From Halomonas sp. QHL1 (GTDB lineage: Bacteria; Pseudomonadota; Gammaproteobacteria; Pseudomonadales; Halomonadaceae), in the NCBI RefSeq assembly GCF_001882345.1, contig NZ_MINL01000001.1, positions 1,945,705 to 2,009,704 of the forward strand: a stretch of DNA of 64,000 nt, read 5' to 3'. This document shows positions 26,757-37,600 of this stretch, in pieces; position 1 is the stretch's first letter; each line of letters opens with the position of its first letter. Below the pieces are notes generated by a model, which worked only from the letters and a program-made list of their open reading frames with translations, searched no databases and was not told where the DNA came from. Made by a program: the position numbers and the translations under genes.

Positions 26757-28220
26757 ATGCCGACCCTTCGTACCGCTTACCCAGGCTGGATATGTGCATT
26801 CGCTTGTGCCTTTGGCAGCCTACTCTTTAGTCCGCAAAGTGCGGCTATCAACGATTACGGTTTGCCAAGTTTAGGGGCGGCGTCTACCTCCGTCAGCAAT
26901 GAAGAGTATCGTTTGGGCCGCGCCTGGCTGCGCCAGTTTCGTGCCCAAGCCCCCCAGTGGCAAGACCCCATTACCAATGATTATTTGCAAAGCCTGATTG
27001 CCCGGCTGGCTCCGCACAGCGATATTAACGGTCTGCGTACGATCACCGTGATGGTCGATAATGCTTCACTGAACGCCTTTGCCGTCCCTGGCGGGGTGGT
27101 AGGGATCAATTCAGGACTATTCGCGTTTGCCGAAGATGAAGGTGCCTTTGTCTCGGTATTAGCTCACGAACTGGGCCACCTCTCTCAACGCCACTATGCC
27201 CGAGGCAGCGCCCGCGCGGCTCAGACCCAGCTGCCCGCCATGGCGGCCATGCTGGCGGGCATGCTGATTGCCGCCAGTGGCGGCGGCGACGCTGGCATGG
27301 CGGCCGCTATGGGCTCACAGGCGGCGCTGATTCAGGATCAGCTCAGCTACTCACGGCTGTTTGAGCAGGAAGCCGACAATATCGGCCTGCAGGCCATGGC
27401 CGATGCGGGCTACGACCCTGAAGCAATGGTGCGCATGTTCGCCGCCATGCAGCGCATGGCCCGCTTACAGGGCGACACGCCGCCGGAGTTCTTGCTCACC
27501 CACCCGGTCACCGACAATCGCTTAAGCGCCGCACAAGCTCGCGCAGCCCAACTCAATGTGGCCGATGCATACACCAGCGACACCCTCTACGACATGGTGC
27601 GCGCCCGAGCGCTGCTCAGCATTTACAACAACACGCCACAGCAAGCTGCTTCGCGCCTTGCTCAGGAAGGCGCCGAACAAGCCGCTCAGGACTACTTAAC
27701 TGCACTGATCGATGCTCGCAACGGCCAAACCGATAGCGCTCTGGGGCAGCTGGATAGGCTTGCTAACGAGCATCCCGACTTTGCCATGCTGCCCGCCTCT
27801 GCGGCTAATGTCGCCCTGGAAGCGGGCCGCTACGATCAGACCATTCAGCGCAGCCAGCAATTGCTACGTTTTATGCCCAACTACCTACCTGCCCAGCTAA
27901 TATTGGCCGAAGCCCAGCTCCAGCGCGACCCGCAGGCGGCCTATGACCTGCTACGCGACATCACCTCCCAAAACCCGGAAAATCCGCAGGTCTTTAACCT
28001 GCTGGCCGAAGCCGCCGGGCGCAGTGGACATGATAGCTGGGGGCATTTAGCGCGTGCAGAGCATCTTCAGCTGACCGGCCGCGTTGATAGCGGCATTCGC
28101 CAGCTCTCTATCGCCCGGGATGCCGCTGAGCGGGAAAATGACCAGCAGGCGCTGGCAAGAATCGAGCAGCGTCGCGAGGACTTTATTGAGTATCGCGAAG
28201 CCCTGGAAGATTTTAACTAA
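26757..28220 (+). CDS. bepA: Periplasmic M48 metalloprotease/chaperone BepA
   Basis: BepA degrades or helps assemble LptD and other outer-membrane proteins stalled at the BAM complex. The 487-residue product has a signal peptide ending near Ala30, the zinc motif HELGH (137-141), the third-ligand region FEQEAD (Glu205), His248 in LLTHPVT matching the inhibitory His switch of E. coli BepA, and a C-terminal tetratricopeptide region (about 300-480). A TTAAGAGG ribosome-binding site precedes the ATG. Its TAA stop codon lies in a tandem 13-bp duplication. Confidence 0.93.
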   Translation: MPTLRTAYPGWICAFACAFGSLLFSPQSAAINDYGLPSLGAASTSVSNEEYRLGRAWLRQFRAQAPQWQDPITNDYLQSLIARLAPHSDINGLRTITVMVDNASLNAFAVPGGVVGINSGLFAFAEDEGAFVSVLAHELGHLSQRHYARGSARAAQTQLPAMAAMLAGMLIAASGGGDAGMAAAMGSQAALIQDQLSYSRLFEQEADNIGLQAMADAGYDPEAMVRMFAAMQRMARLQGDTPPEFLLTHPVTDNRLSAAQARAAQLNVADAYTSDTLYDMVRARALLSIYNNTPQQAASRLAQEGAEQAAQDYLTALIDARNGQTDSALGQLDRLANEHPDFAMLPASAANVALEAGRYDQTIQRSQQLLRFMPNYLPAQLILAEAQLQRDPQAAYDLLRDITSQNPENPQVFNLLAEAAGRSGHDSWGHLARAEHLQLTGRVDSGIRQLSIARDAAERENDQQALARIEQRREDFIEYREALEDFN

Positions 28221-28242
28221 ACCTATGTTCTAAACCTATGTC
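28217..28242. repeat. Tandem 13-bp duplication at the bepA stop codon
   Basis: CTAAACCTATGTT (28217-28229) is followed by CTAAACCTATGTC (28230-28242), 12 of 13 identical. The first copy contains the bepA stop codon, and the second runs into the REP-like element. Confidence 0.7.
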
Positions 28243-28344
28243 ATTGCGAGGAGCGCAGCGACGCGGCAATCTTCACCAGTGGTGGCAGTAACACCTAGAT
28301 TGTTCCACATCGTGCGCAATGACACTTCTAAGCTCGCAATGACA
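28239..28344. repeat. REP/MITE-like palindromic intergenic element
   Basis: TGTCATTGCGA (28239-28249) is inverted exactly at 28334-28344 (TCGCAATGACA), and its first 10 bases again at 28315-28324. CAATCT (28267-28272) mirrors AGATTG (28297-28302). The left part TCATTGCGAGGAGCGCAGCG is a motif that recurs as dispersed intergenic repeats in many bacterial genomes. The element lies between convergent bepA and nadA and has no coding capacity. Confidence 0.65.
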
Positions 28345-28363
28345 TTCGGTTAATCTTATCTCG

Positions 28364-29392
28364 CTATGCGTTGAAGTTAAGCATGCGTTCAAGGGGTTTT
28401 AAGGCCTGCAGGCGCAATGCTTCATCCACCTGAATCTCACCACTCCCCTCGCGCAGCGCACCGGCTAGATTATCCAGCTCGTTCATGGCCATCCAGGGGC
28501 AGTGGGCGCAGCTACGGCAGGTAGCGCCATTGCCTGCCGTCGGCGCTTCAAACAGGGTTTTATCCGGCACCGCCTGCTGCATCTTGAAAAAGATGCCACG
28601 ATCAGTGGCCACAATCAGCTTATCGTTGGGCAACTCTTTCGCCGCCTTGATCAACTGTGAGGTGGAGCCCGCCACATCCGCCAGCTTCACTACCGGCTCT
28701 GGCGACTCCGGATGCACCAGCACTGCGGCATCCGGATAGATGCGTTTCAAGTCTTCAACGCCCTTGGCCTTGAACTCTTCATGGACGATACAGGCGCCGT
28801 CCCACATCAACATATCGGCGCCGGTTTTGTTCTGGATATAGCCGCCCAAATGCTTATCGGGTGCCCAAAGAATTTTCTCGCCTTTGGCCTGCAGGTGCTC
28901 AATCACCTCTACCGCAATCGACGAAGTCACCACCCAGTCTGCCCGCGCCTTAACAGCCGCGGAGGTGTTGGCATACACCACTACGGTGCGGTCTGGGTGG
29001 GCATCACAGAAAGCGCTGAACTCATCAGCAGGACAGCCAATATCCAGCGAGCAAGTGGCTTCCAAAGTGGGCATCAGCACGCGCTTTTCAGGCGATATGA
29101 TCTTGGCGGTTTCGCCCATAAAGCGGACCCCGGCGACGACCAGCGTGGTGGCGTCATGGCGAGCACCAAAACGCGCCATCTCCAGCGAGTCCGCGACACA
29201 GCCGCCGGTCTCTTCCGCCAGTTGCTGAATGGCATCAGCGGTGTAGTAGTGTGCGACCAGAACGGCGTTATGGGCTTTCAATAGCCGTTTGATCTCTTCA
29301 ACCCGGGCCTGATCTTCCGCGGGAATGCGGGTCGGGCAGTAGGCTGTGGGTAGCGGAGCACTGAGCTCTGCTTGCGTATTCATAATAGTCAT
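28364..29392 (-). CDS. nadA: Quinolinate synthase
   Basis: NadA makes quinolinate from iminoaspartate and dihydroxyacetone phosphate using a [4Fe-4S] cluster. The 342-residue product shows [41 protein letters not shown], the Cys in [23 protein letters not shown] and the Cys-rich [18 protein letters not shown]. The start is uncertain: ATG 29392 and ATG 29383 are both weakly supplied with ribosome-binding sites. NadB is not in the window, while nadC is. Confidence 0.96.
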   Translation of the reverse strand: MTIMNTQAELSAPLPTAYCPTRIPAEDQARVEEIKRLLKAHNAVLVAHYYTADAIQQLAEETGGCVADSLEMARFGARHDATTLVVAGVRFMGETAKIISPEKRVLMPTLEATCSLDIGCPADEFSAFCDAHPDRTVVVYANTSAAVKARADWVVTSSIAVEVIEHLQAKGEKILWAPDKHLGGYIQNKTGADMLMWDGACIVHEEFKAKGVEDLKRIYPDAAVLVHPESPEPVVKLADVAGSTSQLIKAAKELPNDKLIVATDRGIFFKMQQAVPDKTLFEAPTAGNGATCRSCAHCPWMAMNELDNLAGALREGSGEIQVDEALRLQALKPLERMLNFNA

Positions 29393-29620
29393 TGTGTCTA
29401 CCACTGTGACGAACAGGGAATCCCCCTGTTAAACACTGGGTCACGGCTCACGCACGCCTTGTACGTGTGCCGCTCGTATGAGCGATGGGCCGCTGCGTCT
29501 CTCGCGATGGCCGATCACTTAAAATCTATTCTGGATAGCATTATTCTAGACTATTTTGGCGGGAAATAGCTTTTGACTGCAAACAGATTGTCACACACAA
29601 ATTGCTTACCAGGCGCATAG
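29393..29620. other. Gene-free stretch between nadA and the tRNA-Lys terminator
   Basis: No convincing gene is visible. A 7-bp inverted repeat (29412-29418 with 29424-29430) lies just upstream of nadA and could be in its leader. An open frame near 29372-29569 on the plus strand has no ribosome-binding site and no family resemblance. Confidence 0.5.
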
Positions 29621-29656
29621 CAAAACGCCCCTGGCAGATAAACTGCCAAGGGCGTT
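29621..29656 (-). terminator. Terminator after the tRNA-Lys genes
   Basis: A 14-pair stem with one mismatch (29624-29637 with 29643-29656, loop ATAAA) is followed on the minus strand by a T run (TTTTGCTATG). It begins 6 bases after the downstream tRNA. Confidence 0.85.
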
Positions 29657-29661
29657 GAATT

Positions 29662-29737
29662 TGGTGGGTCGTGCAGGATTCGAACCTGCGACCAATTGAT
29701 TAAAAGTCAACTGCTCTACCAACTGAGCTAACGACCC
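29662..29737 (-). tRNA. tRNA-Lys (anticodon TTT)
   Basis: On the minus strand this 76-base gene begins GGGTCGTTAGCTCAGTTGGT, has the anticodon loop CTTTTAA with TTT, the T arm GGTTCGAATCC and an encoded CCA end. It is nearly identical to E. coli tRNA-Lys and identical to the copy at 29834-29909. It is the second gene of the pair. Confidence 0.98.
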
Positions 29738-29833
29738 AAACTTGCTTTGCTTTTCATTTACTGGCGGTACAACACTTTAAACGTTCATCACTGAATTCAA
29801 ACTAACTTAATCCAAACTGATCAGATGTTTGAA

Positions 29834-29909
29834 TGGTGGGTCGTGCAGGATTCGAACCTGCGACCAATTGATTAAAAGTCAACTGCTCTACCAACTGAGC
29901 TAACGACCC
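29834..29909 (-). tRNA. tRNA-Lys (anticodon TTT)
   Basis: This copy is identical over all 76 bases, including the encoded CCA, to the copy downstream. The two are 96 bp apart and probably made as one precursor from the promoter at 29926-29954. Confidence 0.98.
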
Positions 29910-29925
29910 GCCTGAACGGATGCAT

Positions 29926-29954
29926 ATCCTACGCTTACACCTCATTGATAGCAA
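29926..29954 (-). promoter_or_regulatory. Candidate promoter of the tRNA-Lys pair
   Basis: On the minus strand TTGCTA (29949-29954) and TAGGAT (29926-29931) are 17 bp apart, ending 16 bp before the mature 5' end of the first tRNA. Spacing and place are right; the -10 matches consensus at four of six bases. Confidence 0.5.
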
Positions 29955-30053
29955 GCGTTTTTTCGCCTTCACTCTACAACAAGCTACCCTTCGCGTGCCT
30001 GCTCGCGTCACTCAATGCTGACAGGCAAGCTTATCAGCCTAATCGCTAATAAC

Positions 30054-30929
30054 TTAACGGGCTTTGCTTTTCGGTTTGCGCAATGCCTGTACCGGCTTAC
30101 GCTTGTGCTTGTCGCGGTTCCAACGATTCTTCTCATCTGGCGTCAGCGCGGGCACTTTACGGGTTTCCAAGTTAGCCAGCGTGGCTAAGTCATCCACCTC
30201 ATCCTGGGTAAGCTCGACCCACTCGCCAGCTTTTGCCCGCTTATCGAGGAAGATATTGCCGTAGCGCACGCGTTTAAGGCGGCTGACCGTCAGCGCTTGC
30301 GATTCCCAAAGACGCCGCACTTCACGGTTGCGCCCTTCCAGAATCACTACGTGGAACCAGGTGTTGATGCCTTCGCCACCAAACTCCTGTACATCGGTAA
30401 AGCGCGCTGGGCCATCTTCAAGCATGACGCCATCGACCATGGCCATGATATGCTCGCGCTTCACTTCACCCATCACGCGAACCGCATACTCGCGCTCCAC
30501 CTGGGTGGAGGGGTGCATCAAACGGTTGGCCAGCTCACCATCGGTGGTAAACAGCAGCAAACCGCTGGTATTGATATCCAGGCGCCCAATCGCAATCCAA
30601 CGCTCGCCTTTCAGGCGCGGCAAGCGGTCAAACACCGTGCGACGCCCTTCTGGATCTTTACGGGTGCACAGCTCGCCTTCCGGCTTGTTGTACATAATCA
30701 CCCGGCGTGGCACTTCTTCTTCGGGGCGCAGTGCCACCGGACGGTCATCAAAACTGACTTTGTCCCGCGCTTCAACGCGGTCGCCCAGCTTAGCTACTTG
30801 GCTATTCACTTTAACGCGGCCGGCGGAAATCGCCGTTTCCATTTCACGACGCGAGCCAAGGCCTGCGCGGGCCAAGACTTTTTGCAGCTTTTCGCTGGTG
30901 GGGGGCGTGGTGTTATTACTCTGACTCAT
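30054..30929 (-). CDS. rluB: 23S rRNA pseudouridine(2605) synthase RluB
   Basis: RluB makes pseudouridine 2605 in 23S rRNA. The 291-residue product has an N-terminal S4 RNA-binding domain ([19 protein letters not shown]) and the RsuA-family catalytic motif [17 protein letters not shown] with the active-site Asp. The basic C-terminal tail ([14 protein letters not shown]) is typical. It overlaps scpB by 14 bases and ends the purL-radD-scpA-scpB-rluB run. Confidence 0.94.
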   Translation of the reverse strand: MSQSNNTTPPTSEKLQKVLARAGLGSRREMETAISAGRVKVNSQVAKLGDRVEARDKVSFDDRPVALRPEEEVPRRVIMYNKPEGELCTRKDPEGRRTVFDRLPRLKGERWIAIGRLDINTSGLLLFTTDGELANRLMHPSTQVEREYAVRVMGEVKREHIMAMVDGVMLEDGPARFTDVQEFGGEGINTWFHVVILEGRNREVRRLWESQALTVSRLKRVRYGNIFLDKRAKAGEWVELTQDEVDDLATLANLETRKVPALTPDEKNRWNRDKHKRKPVQALRKPKSKAR

Positions 30930-31752
30930 GGTCGTCTGACCTCACATCGGTAGTCTCCGTGCTTTCGCGCTCGTCTTGTTGGCGCTTGGCACGTGCCGCG
31001 AGCCGAGCCTGTAGGTCGGCAAAACTCAGCGGCTGGGTTAACGCCGTCTCGGCGTGCGTGTCGGCTATCTCAGCCGAGGTTATCTGTTCTTTCTGGGGTG
31101 GCGCATCCTGCACCGTTTTGATCGTTTCGTCTAGTGCTTCAGCATCTGAACCGGTGTCATTTTCTTCCTGAATGTCAGCATCCTCCGCTATCCCCGGCTC
31201 TTCAGGTAGTTCGTTCTCTTCCCAGCTTGCCAGCGTGTGCATGGGCGGCAGCGCATCGAGGGTTTTTAACCCAAAATCGTCTAAAAAGCTGCGCGTGGTG
31301 GCGTATACCGCCGGTCGGCCGGGCACATCACGATGACCGACTACGCGAATCCAGCCGCGCTCCGCCAAGGTGCGCATAATGGAACTACTCACGCTGACCC
31401 CGCGCACCTCTTCAATATCACCACGCGTAACCGGCTGCCGGTAGGCGATTAACGCCAGCGTTTCCAGCAGCGCCCGTGAATATCGCTGGGGGCGTTCATC
31501 CCACAACCGCGACACCCATTGAGAAAGCCGCGGGCGAATGCGTAGCTGATAGCCTGAGACCGTTTCCAGCAGCTCCAGCGCACCGCCGGAATGGCGATGT
31601 TGTAAACGCCCCAAGACGTCACGAAACTCCTTGCGCGAGGGGCATTCGCCCTCAACGAAAAGGGTCTCCAACCGCTCAAGGGGCAAGGGCTCGCCAGCGG
31701 CCAGCAACGCCGCTTCAATAATCTCATCTAACGCGGTGGCGGCGTTACTCAT
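30916..31752 (-). CDS. scpB: Chromosome segregation and condensation protein ScpB
   Basis: ScpB dimers bind ScpA and the SMC ATPase to form the SMC-ScpAB condensin. The 278-residue product has the two winged-helix domains ([29 protein letters not shown], seen as [19 protein letters not shown], and [20 protein letters not shown]). It carries a long acidic C-terminal extension (about 190-278), longer than the typical 200-residue protein. It overlaps scpA by four bases. Confidence 0.94.
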   Translation of the reverse strand: MSNAATALDEIIEAALLAAGEPLPLERLETLFVEGECPSRKEFRDVLGRLQHRHSGGALELLETVSGYQLRIRPRLSQWVSRLWDERPQRYSRALLETLALIAYRQPVTRGDIEEVRGVSVSSSIMRTLAERGWIRVVGHRDVPGRPAVYATTRSFLDDFGLKTLDALPPMHTLASWEENELPEEPGIAEDADIQEENDTGSDAEALDETIKTVQDAPPQKEQITSAEIADTHAETALTQPLSFADLQARLAARAKRQQDERESTETTDVRSDDHESE

Positions 31753-32792
31753 GGCGTCTCCTCGCCAGGTTCAAAAGCGGACTCGCCATAGGCATCATCT
31801 TCTATCTCGCCCTCATCAAAAGCACTCTCCTCGCCGTCAGCAAGGGCTGCGCGCCGCGCCCGCACGTGAATCGGCGACAGCGGCACATTTTGAACAATTT
31901 CAATCATGGCTTCTTTGGCTAGTTCAAGAATTGCCATAAAAGTGACCACCACACCTGCGCGCCCCTCTTCCAGCGTAAAAAGCGCTTCAAAGGGTGTATA
32001 GCGCTGATGGGCGTCATCGTGACTTAGTCGCTCCATAATTTTGAGCATACGCTCGCGGGTAGAGAGCACCTCGCGACTGATTTGGTGGGCCTGCACCAGC
32101 TCGGCGCGCTTGAGGATGTCGGAGAGCGCGCTAAGCAATTCCTCCAATTCCACCTCGGGGTGAATCACACGGGATTCCAGCGGGGGCAAACCCGCCTGCA
32201 CGCTAAACCAGTCACGCCCCACGCGCGGTAGCGTATCCAGCGTCTCTGCCGCCTCTTTAAGGCGCTCGTACTCTTGCAGTCGGCGGATAAGCTCAGCGCG
32301 GGGGTCTTCTTCGTCGTCGCCCTCGACCTTCGGCGGGCGGGGCAACAAGGTGCGCGACTTGATCTCCGCCAGCATAGCGGCCATTAACAGGTACTCGCCC
32401 GCCAGCTCTATCTCCATGGCCTTCATCAGCTCCACGTACTCGATGTACTGGTGGGTAATGGTGGCTACGTTAATGGTCAGAATATCCAGATTCTGACGCC
32501 GAATCAGGTAGAGCAGTAAATCCAGCGGGCCTTCAAAGGTCTCCAGAAAGACCCTTAGCGCCTCGGGAGGAATGTATAAATCCTCTGGCATTTGCGTAAT
32601 CTGCTCATTGAACAGACGCCCAAACGAAACTGCCACTGGATCAGCGGGCTCGGAATCAGACGTCTCTAAATCAACGGTAGCACTTGGCGTCTCGCTCACG
32701 CGGGTCGGCTCTCTTGAAAAGTGGAAATCGGCACCAGCGAACAGTTTAGCAAAGTCGTCAGCATTCGCGTCGCTCTGGTAGAGAGTAAGCAC
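31749..32792 (-). CDS. scpA: Segregation and condensation protein ScpA
   Basis: ScpA is the kleisin that bridges SMC heads. The 347-residue product has the kleisin N-terminal motif FEGPLDLLLYLIRRQNLDI and the family stretch YLLMAAMLAEIKSRTLLPRP. The GTG at 32792, starting MLTLYQSDANADDF, is preferred because it sits eight bases past the radD stop codon behind a GGAGGCGGGG sequence; longer starts would run inside radD. This leaves about 90 low-complexity residues before the kleisin domain, unusual for the family. A start at MPEDLYIPPEALRVF is possible. Confidence 0.92.
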   Translation of the reverse strand: MLTLYQSDANADDFAKLFAGADFHFSREPTRVSETPSATVDLETSDSEPADPVAVSFGRLFNEQITQMPEDLYIPPEALRVFLETFEGPLDLLLYLIRRQNLDILTINVATITHQYIEYVELMKAMEIELAGEYLLMAAMLAEIKSRTLLPRPPKVEGDDEEDPRAELIRRLQEYERLKEAAETLDTLPRVGRDWFSVQAGLPPLESRVIHPEVELEELLSALSDILKRAELVQAHQISREVLSTRERMLKIMERLSHDDAHQRYTPFEALFTLEEGRAGVVVTFMAILELAKEAMIEIVQNVPLSPIHVRARRAALADGEESAFDEGEIEDDAYGESAFEPGEETP

Positions 32793-32799
32793 AAGCGTA

Positions 32800-34611
32800 C
32801 TACCCCGCCTCCACCGCTTTGCGGTAGCGGCCAGCATAGTCAAACAGCTTGTCACGGATTTGGAAATGGCGCCCCACTTTGCGGCCTACAACAAAATCAG
32901 GATGGCGCAGGCGGCGTTGTTCGGCAACGACTTCTTCGGCGCTTAGCGGCTGCCATTTACCTCCCGGCGCGCGCAGGTGGTAGCGCAGAAAAGCGGCATA
33001 GAAAGCGCGCCGCTGGGCGGGCGTCTCCAGCGCGAACCACTCGGCCAGGTGGGTGCCATCTTCGTCATGATAGGTGACTTTTAAGCGCGGCAAACCACGG
33101 CCGTTGGTGGTCGCTTCCAGCTGCATACCGCTTACCCGCAACACCTTGGCGTCTTTCAGCTTAAGGGCATCCTTGAGCTTATCATCCGCGTCCACTAACA
33201 GCTTGTCGCAGCCGTGGCAGCGACGGGCGGCGATGTCATTCTCGGCGCCGCACTCCTCGCACACTTTAAACCGAAAACGAAAGTCACATTGATGGCGCCT
33301 CCCTTCGTCATCCTCAATCAAACCCTGGCAGCGACGGCCAAAGTGCTCAATCACTAAATCACCGTCGCGCTTACCCCAATAAAGATTGGCATGACCGCAG
33401 GCGGGGCACTCCACCTGCACCGGTTCGCTGTCGCTATCCGGCTTTGGCTCACCCACTTCCGGCGCAAAGATATCCCAGGGGTTACCGGCGTAATCCAGAA
33501 TCAGGCAGTCGCTCTTACCCGGCGACAGGCGCAGCCCCCTGCCTATCATCTGTTGGTAGAGACTCACCGATTCGGTAGGCCGCAAAACAGCGATCAAGTC
33601 AACGTGAGGCGCATCGAAACCGGTGGTCAGCACTGCCACGTTCACCAGATATTTAAGCTCCCGCGCTTTAAAGGCATCAATAAGCTCAGTGCGCTCCTTT
33701 GACGGAGTTGCGCCTGTGATTAACGCGGCTTCCGACCGGGGTAAATAACCGATGATTTCTTCAGCGTGGGCCACGGTGGCGGCAAAAATCATCACGCCCT
33801 GGCGATCAACCGCACGCTCAATGATTTGCCCGATAATACACGGCGTCGCTCGGCTGCCCGCCACCACGCGATTAAGTTCTTCCTCATGGAACAGACCGCT
33901 TGATGAGGGTTTGAGCGCGGAGAAGTCGTAGCCCTCAATGGCCATATCCAGGCGCTTGGGCGCGGCGAGGTAGCCCTGCTTTACCATCAGTCGCAGCGGC
34001 TGTTCAAAGACACAGTCGCGAAAAAAACTCTCTTCACTGCCCCGCACCATGCCATGGTGGTGGCGATAATAGATAAACCCCTGCCCCAAACGGTAGGGCG
34101 TAGCGGTGAGGCCGAGTATTTTAAGCTGCGGATTGAGCTGGCGCAGGTGCTCAATCACCTGACGATAGCTGGCGTCTTCGTTGAGTGATACACGATGACT
34201 CTCGTCGATGACCAAAAGGGTAAAATTAGCGTCGTTAAAACTCGCTAGGTTACGCACCACCGACTGCACCGAGCCAAATACCACTTGGCGACTCGCCTCC
34301 TTGCGCTTTAAACCGGCGCTAAAGATGTCCGCCTCCAGCCCATACGCCTGATATTTAGCGTGGTTCTGCTCCACCAGTTCACGCACATGGGCCAGCACCA
34401 ATACCCGCCCACGGGCCAAGCGCGCTAGCTCAGCTATCACCAGGGATTTACCACTGCCGGTGGGCAGCACTACCAAAGCAGGCTCGCTGGAGGTGCGAAA
34501 GTGCACCACCACGCGCTTGACCGCCTCCTGTTGGTAGGGGCGAAGTTTGGGCGTAGCCGATGAAGATAGGAAAGGCGGCCCGGAGGCCGCCTTAGGGTGT
34601 TGCTTAATCAA
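32800..34611 (-). CDS. radD: RadD (YejH) superfamily 2 helicase/ATPase
   Basis: RadD stimulates RecA strand exchange and helps repair double-strand breaks. The 603-residue product aligns by eye with E. coli RadD along its length: LRPYQQEAV, Walker [21 protein letters not shown] (Lys55), DESHR in motif [14 protein letters not shown], and the C-terminal helicase motif [14 protein letters not shown]. The zinc-binding cysteines CPACGHAN and [18 protein letters not shown] are kept. It lies 3 bases after purL and 7 bases before scpA, so it is embedded in their operon. Confidence 0.93.
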   Translation of the reverse strand: MIKQHPKAASGPPFLSSSATPKLRPYQQEAVKRVVVHFRTSSEPALVVLPTGSGKSLVIAELARLARGRVLVLAHVRELVEQNHAKYQAYGLEADIFSAGLKRKEASRQVVFGSVQSVVRNLASFNDANFTLLVIDESHRVSLNEDASYRQVIEHLRQLNPQLKILGLTATPYRLGQGFIYYRHHHGMVRGSEESFFRDCVFEQPLRLMVKQGYLAAPKRLDMAIEGYDFSALKPSSSGLFHEEELNRVVAGSRATPCIIGQIIERAVDRQGVMIFAATVAHAEEIIGYLPRSEAALITGATPSKERTELIDAFKARELKYLVNVAVLTTGFDAPHVDLIAVLRPTESVSLYQQMIGRGLRLSPGKSDCLILDYAGNPWDIFAPEVGEPKPDSDSEPVQVECPACGHANLYWGKRDGDLVIEHFGRRCQGLIEDDEGRRHQCDFRFRFKVCEECGAENDIAARRCHGCDKLLVDADDKLKDALKLKDAKVLRVSGMQLEATTNGRGLPRLKVTYHDEDGTHLAEWFALETPAQRRAFYAAFLRYHLRAPGGKWQPLSAEEVVAEQRRLRHPDFVVGRKVGRHFQIRDKLFDYAGRYRKAVEAG

Positions 34612-34614
34612 TCT

Positions 34615-37600
34615 CTAACCCAACCATACGCGAGCGTTGCGGAATAGCCGCAGCCAGGCACCATCTTCCGTCCACTCCGCCGGGCGCCAGGAGTTGGTGA
34701 CCGCCCGAGCAACACGCTCTGGGTGGGGCATCATAATGGTCACCCGGCCATCCGGCGTGGTCAGGCCGGTAATGCCTGCCGGCGAGCCGTTAGGGTTTGC
34801 CGGGTAGCGCGTAGTCGCCTGGCCGTAGTTATCGATATAGCGAAGGGCGATTTGGTTGCTCGACTGCATGCTGCGCAGATGAGCGCTGTCGCGGAACTCC
34901 GCCTGCCCTTCACCATGAGCCACGGCGATGGGCAGCTGAGAGCCTTCCATACCGGAGAGCAGAATCGAGGGGCTCTTTTCAACCCGAACCATGGAAACCC
35001 GCGCCTCAAACTGCTCGGATTCGTTGCGCACGAAGGTCGGCCAGTTTTCAGCGCCAGGAATTAGCGACTTCAACTGCGAGAGCATTTGGCAACCGTTACA
35101 TACGCCCAGCGAAAAGCTGTCTTCACGGGCGAAGAAGGCCGCAAACTGCTCCTGGGCGCGCTTGTTAAACAGCACCGACTTGGCCCAGCCACCGCCAGCG
35201 CCGAGCACGTCGCCGTAGGAGAAGCCGCCGCAGGCCACAAGCCCTTTGAACTCATCCAACGAAACGCGCCCTTCGAGGATGTCGCTCATATGTACATCGA
35301 CGGCCTCGAACCCGGCCTTATCGAAAGCCCAGGCCATCTCTACCTGGCCATTGACGCCCTGCTCACGCAGCACCGCCATGGCAGGCTTGGCGGTGTTAAC
35401 GAACGGTGCGCTTATATCTTCATTGATATCAAAGGTTGGCGTGGCGGATAGCCCTGGGTCGCGGCTATCGAGCAGATTATCGAATTCGTTTTTAGCGCAT
35501 TCAGGATTATCGCGCAGCGCCTGCATGCGATAACTGGTTTCTGTCCAGGTACGCTGGGTAATTTGACGAGTAGTTTCCAGCAGCGGCTCTTCAAACAGCG
35601 TAACGCGCACCTGGTCGTCGTAACGCGGGCGGGCGATAACGCCACAGGTTTCGATACCGGCCACGGCAAACTGCGCCAGCACTTCTTCAGTGTGTTCACG
35701 GTTGACCTGGATCACTGCGCCCAGCTCTTCCGAGAACAGCGCGTTCAACGCTTCTACTGGCTCATCGATCATCCAGTCGAGTTTAATCTCAAGCCCGGCG
35801 TGGGCGGCAAAGGCCATTTCCAGCAGCGTGACCAGCAGGCCGCCATCGCTGCGGTCGTGATACGCCAGCAGCTTGCCGTCGCGGTTCAGGCCTTGAATGA
35901 CTTCGAAGAATGCTTTGATATCTTCCGGGTCGTCTACATCCGGGCAGTCGCTGCCTACCTGCCCATACACCTGAGCAAGTGCTGAGCCGCCCAAGCGGTT
36001 CTGACCGCTGCCCAGATCAATCAAAATCAGATCCGATTCGTCTTGATCCAGATTAATCTGCGGGGTTAGCGTCGCCAAAGCGTTGGTCACCGGGGCAAAG
36101 CCGGTCACCACTAGCGAAAGCGGCGACGTCACGCTCTTATCTTCGTATTGGCCCTGCTCGTCCTCATCTTTCCAAGCCGTACGCATCGACATCGAGTCTT
36201 TGCCCACCGGAATCGCGATACCCAGCGCCGGGCACATTTCCATACCTACGGCATAAACCGCATCGTAAAGCGCCTGGTTTTCACCTGGGTGATCCGCCGC
36301 GCTCATCCAGTTAGCAGAGAGTTTGATGTCGCTAAGTTTGGCAATCGGTGCCGCCGCCAAATTGGTGATCGCTTCGGCGACCGCCAGACGGGCGCTAGCC
36401 GCGGGGTTGATCAATGCGACCGGCGGACGCTCCCCCATGGCCATGGCTTCACCAGCATGACTATCAAAGCTTGCCGTGGTTACCGCGACATCGGCGACCG
36501 GCACCTGCCAGGGGCCGACCATTTGGTCCCGAGCCACTTGACCGGTAATCGAGCGGTCGCCAATGGTGATCAAGAAATTTTTGGAGGCGACCGTGGGCAG
36601 ACGCAGCACCCGATCCAACGCTTCGCGCAGGTCGAGGTTATCGAGCATTACGCCGGACAGCTCAGGGTCGTGACGGGCAAATTCGCGCTGCATCTTGGGT
36701 GCTTTGCCGAACAGTACACTCATTGGCAAATCGACCGGCTTACTTTCAAAGTGGCCGTCGCGCACTTCAAGGTGGTGCTCTTCCAAGGCTTCGCCGACGA
36801 CCGCATAGGGGCAGCGCTCACGCTTACATAGCGCATCAAAAGTATCCAAATCCTCTGGCGCGACCGCAAGCACGTAGCGCTCCTGGGCTTCGTTACACCA
36901 GATTTCCAGCGGACTCATGCCCGGCTCGGCGTTGGGCACCGCGCGCAGATCAAATCGGCCACCACGATTGCCGTCTTTGACCAGTTCCGGCAGCGCATTG
37001 GAGAGCCCACCGGCGCCCACGTCGTGGATAAAGCGGATCGGGTTGTGGTCGCCCAGTGCCCAGCAGCGATCGATCACTTCTTGGGCACGGCGTTCAATTT
37101 CGGGGTTTTCACGCTGTACCGAGGCAAAATCCAAATCGGCGCTAGAGGTGCCGGATGACATGCTGGAGGCTGCACCGCCGCCCAGACCAATCAGCATCGC
37201 CGGGCCACCCATCACAATCAGCTTGCCGCCAACGGGGATATCGCCCTTCTGAACATGGTGGGCTCGGATATTGCCGTAACCACCGGCGAGCATAATCGGC
37301 TTATGGAAGCCGCGACGCTCAATGCCGCCTTCGTTAAGCGACTCCTGCTCGTAGGTGCGGAAATAGCCAGTTAGATTGGGGCGACCAAATTCATTGTTGA
37401 ACGCGGCACCGCCAATGGGGCCCTCGAGCATAATGTTAAGCGCCGATTCCATCCGCCCTGGTTTGCCGTAATCAAAGGCTTCCCAGGGCTGCACGAACTC
37501 CGGAATGCGTAGGTTGGAAACCGTAAAGCCCGAAAGGCCCGCTTTGGGCTTGCCGCCGATGCCGGTAGCGCCCTCGTCGCGGATTTCACCACCCGAGCCA

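Noticed and set aside
29794-29823. Possible 15-bp duplication between the two tRNA-Lys genes
   Set aside because: Only 10 of 15 positions agree; too weak to call.
29802-30011. A small minus-strand frame across a tRNA-Lys gene
   Set aside because: It reads through a complete tRNA and its promoter, and gives the LAQLVEQLTFNQLVAGSNPA-type peptide typical of tRNA shadows.
36148-36831. A 227-codon frame opposite purL
   Set aside because: Antisense shadow without translation signals.
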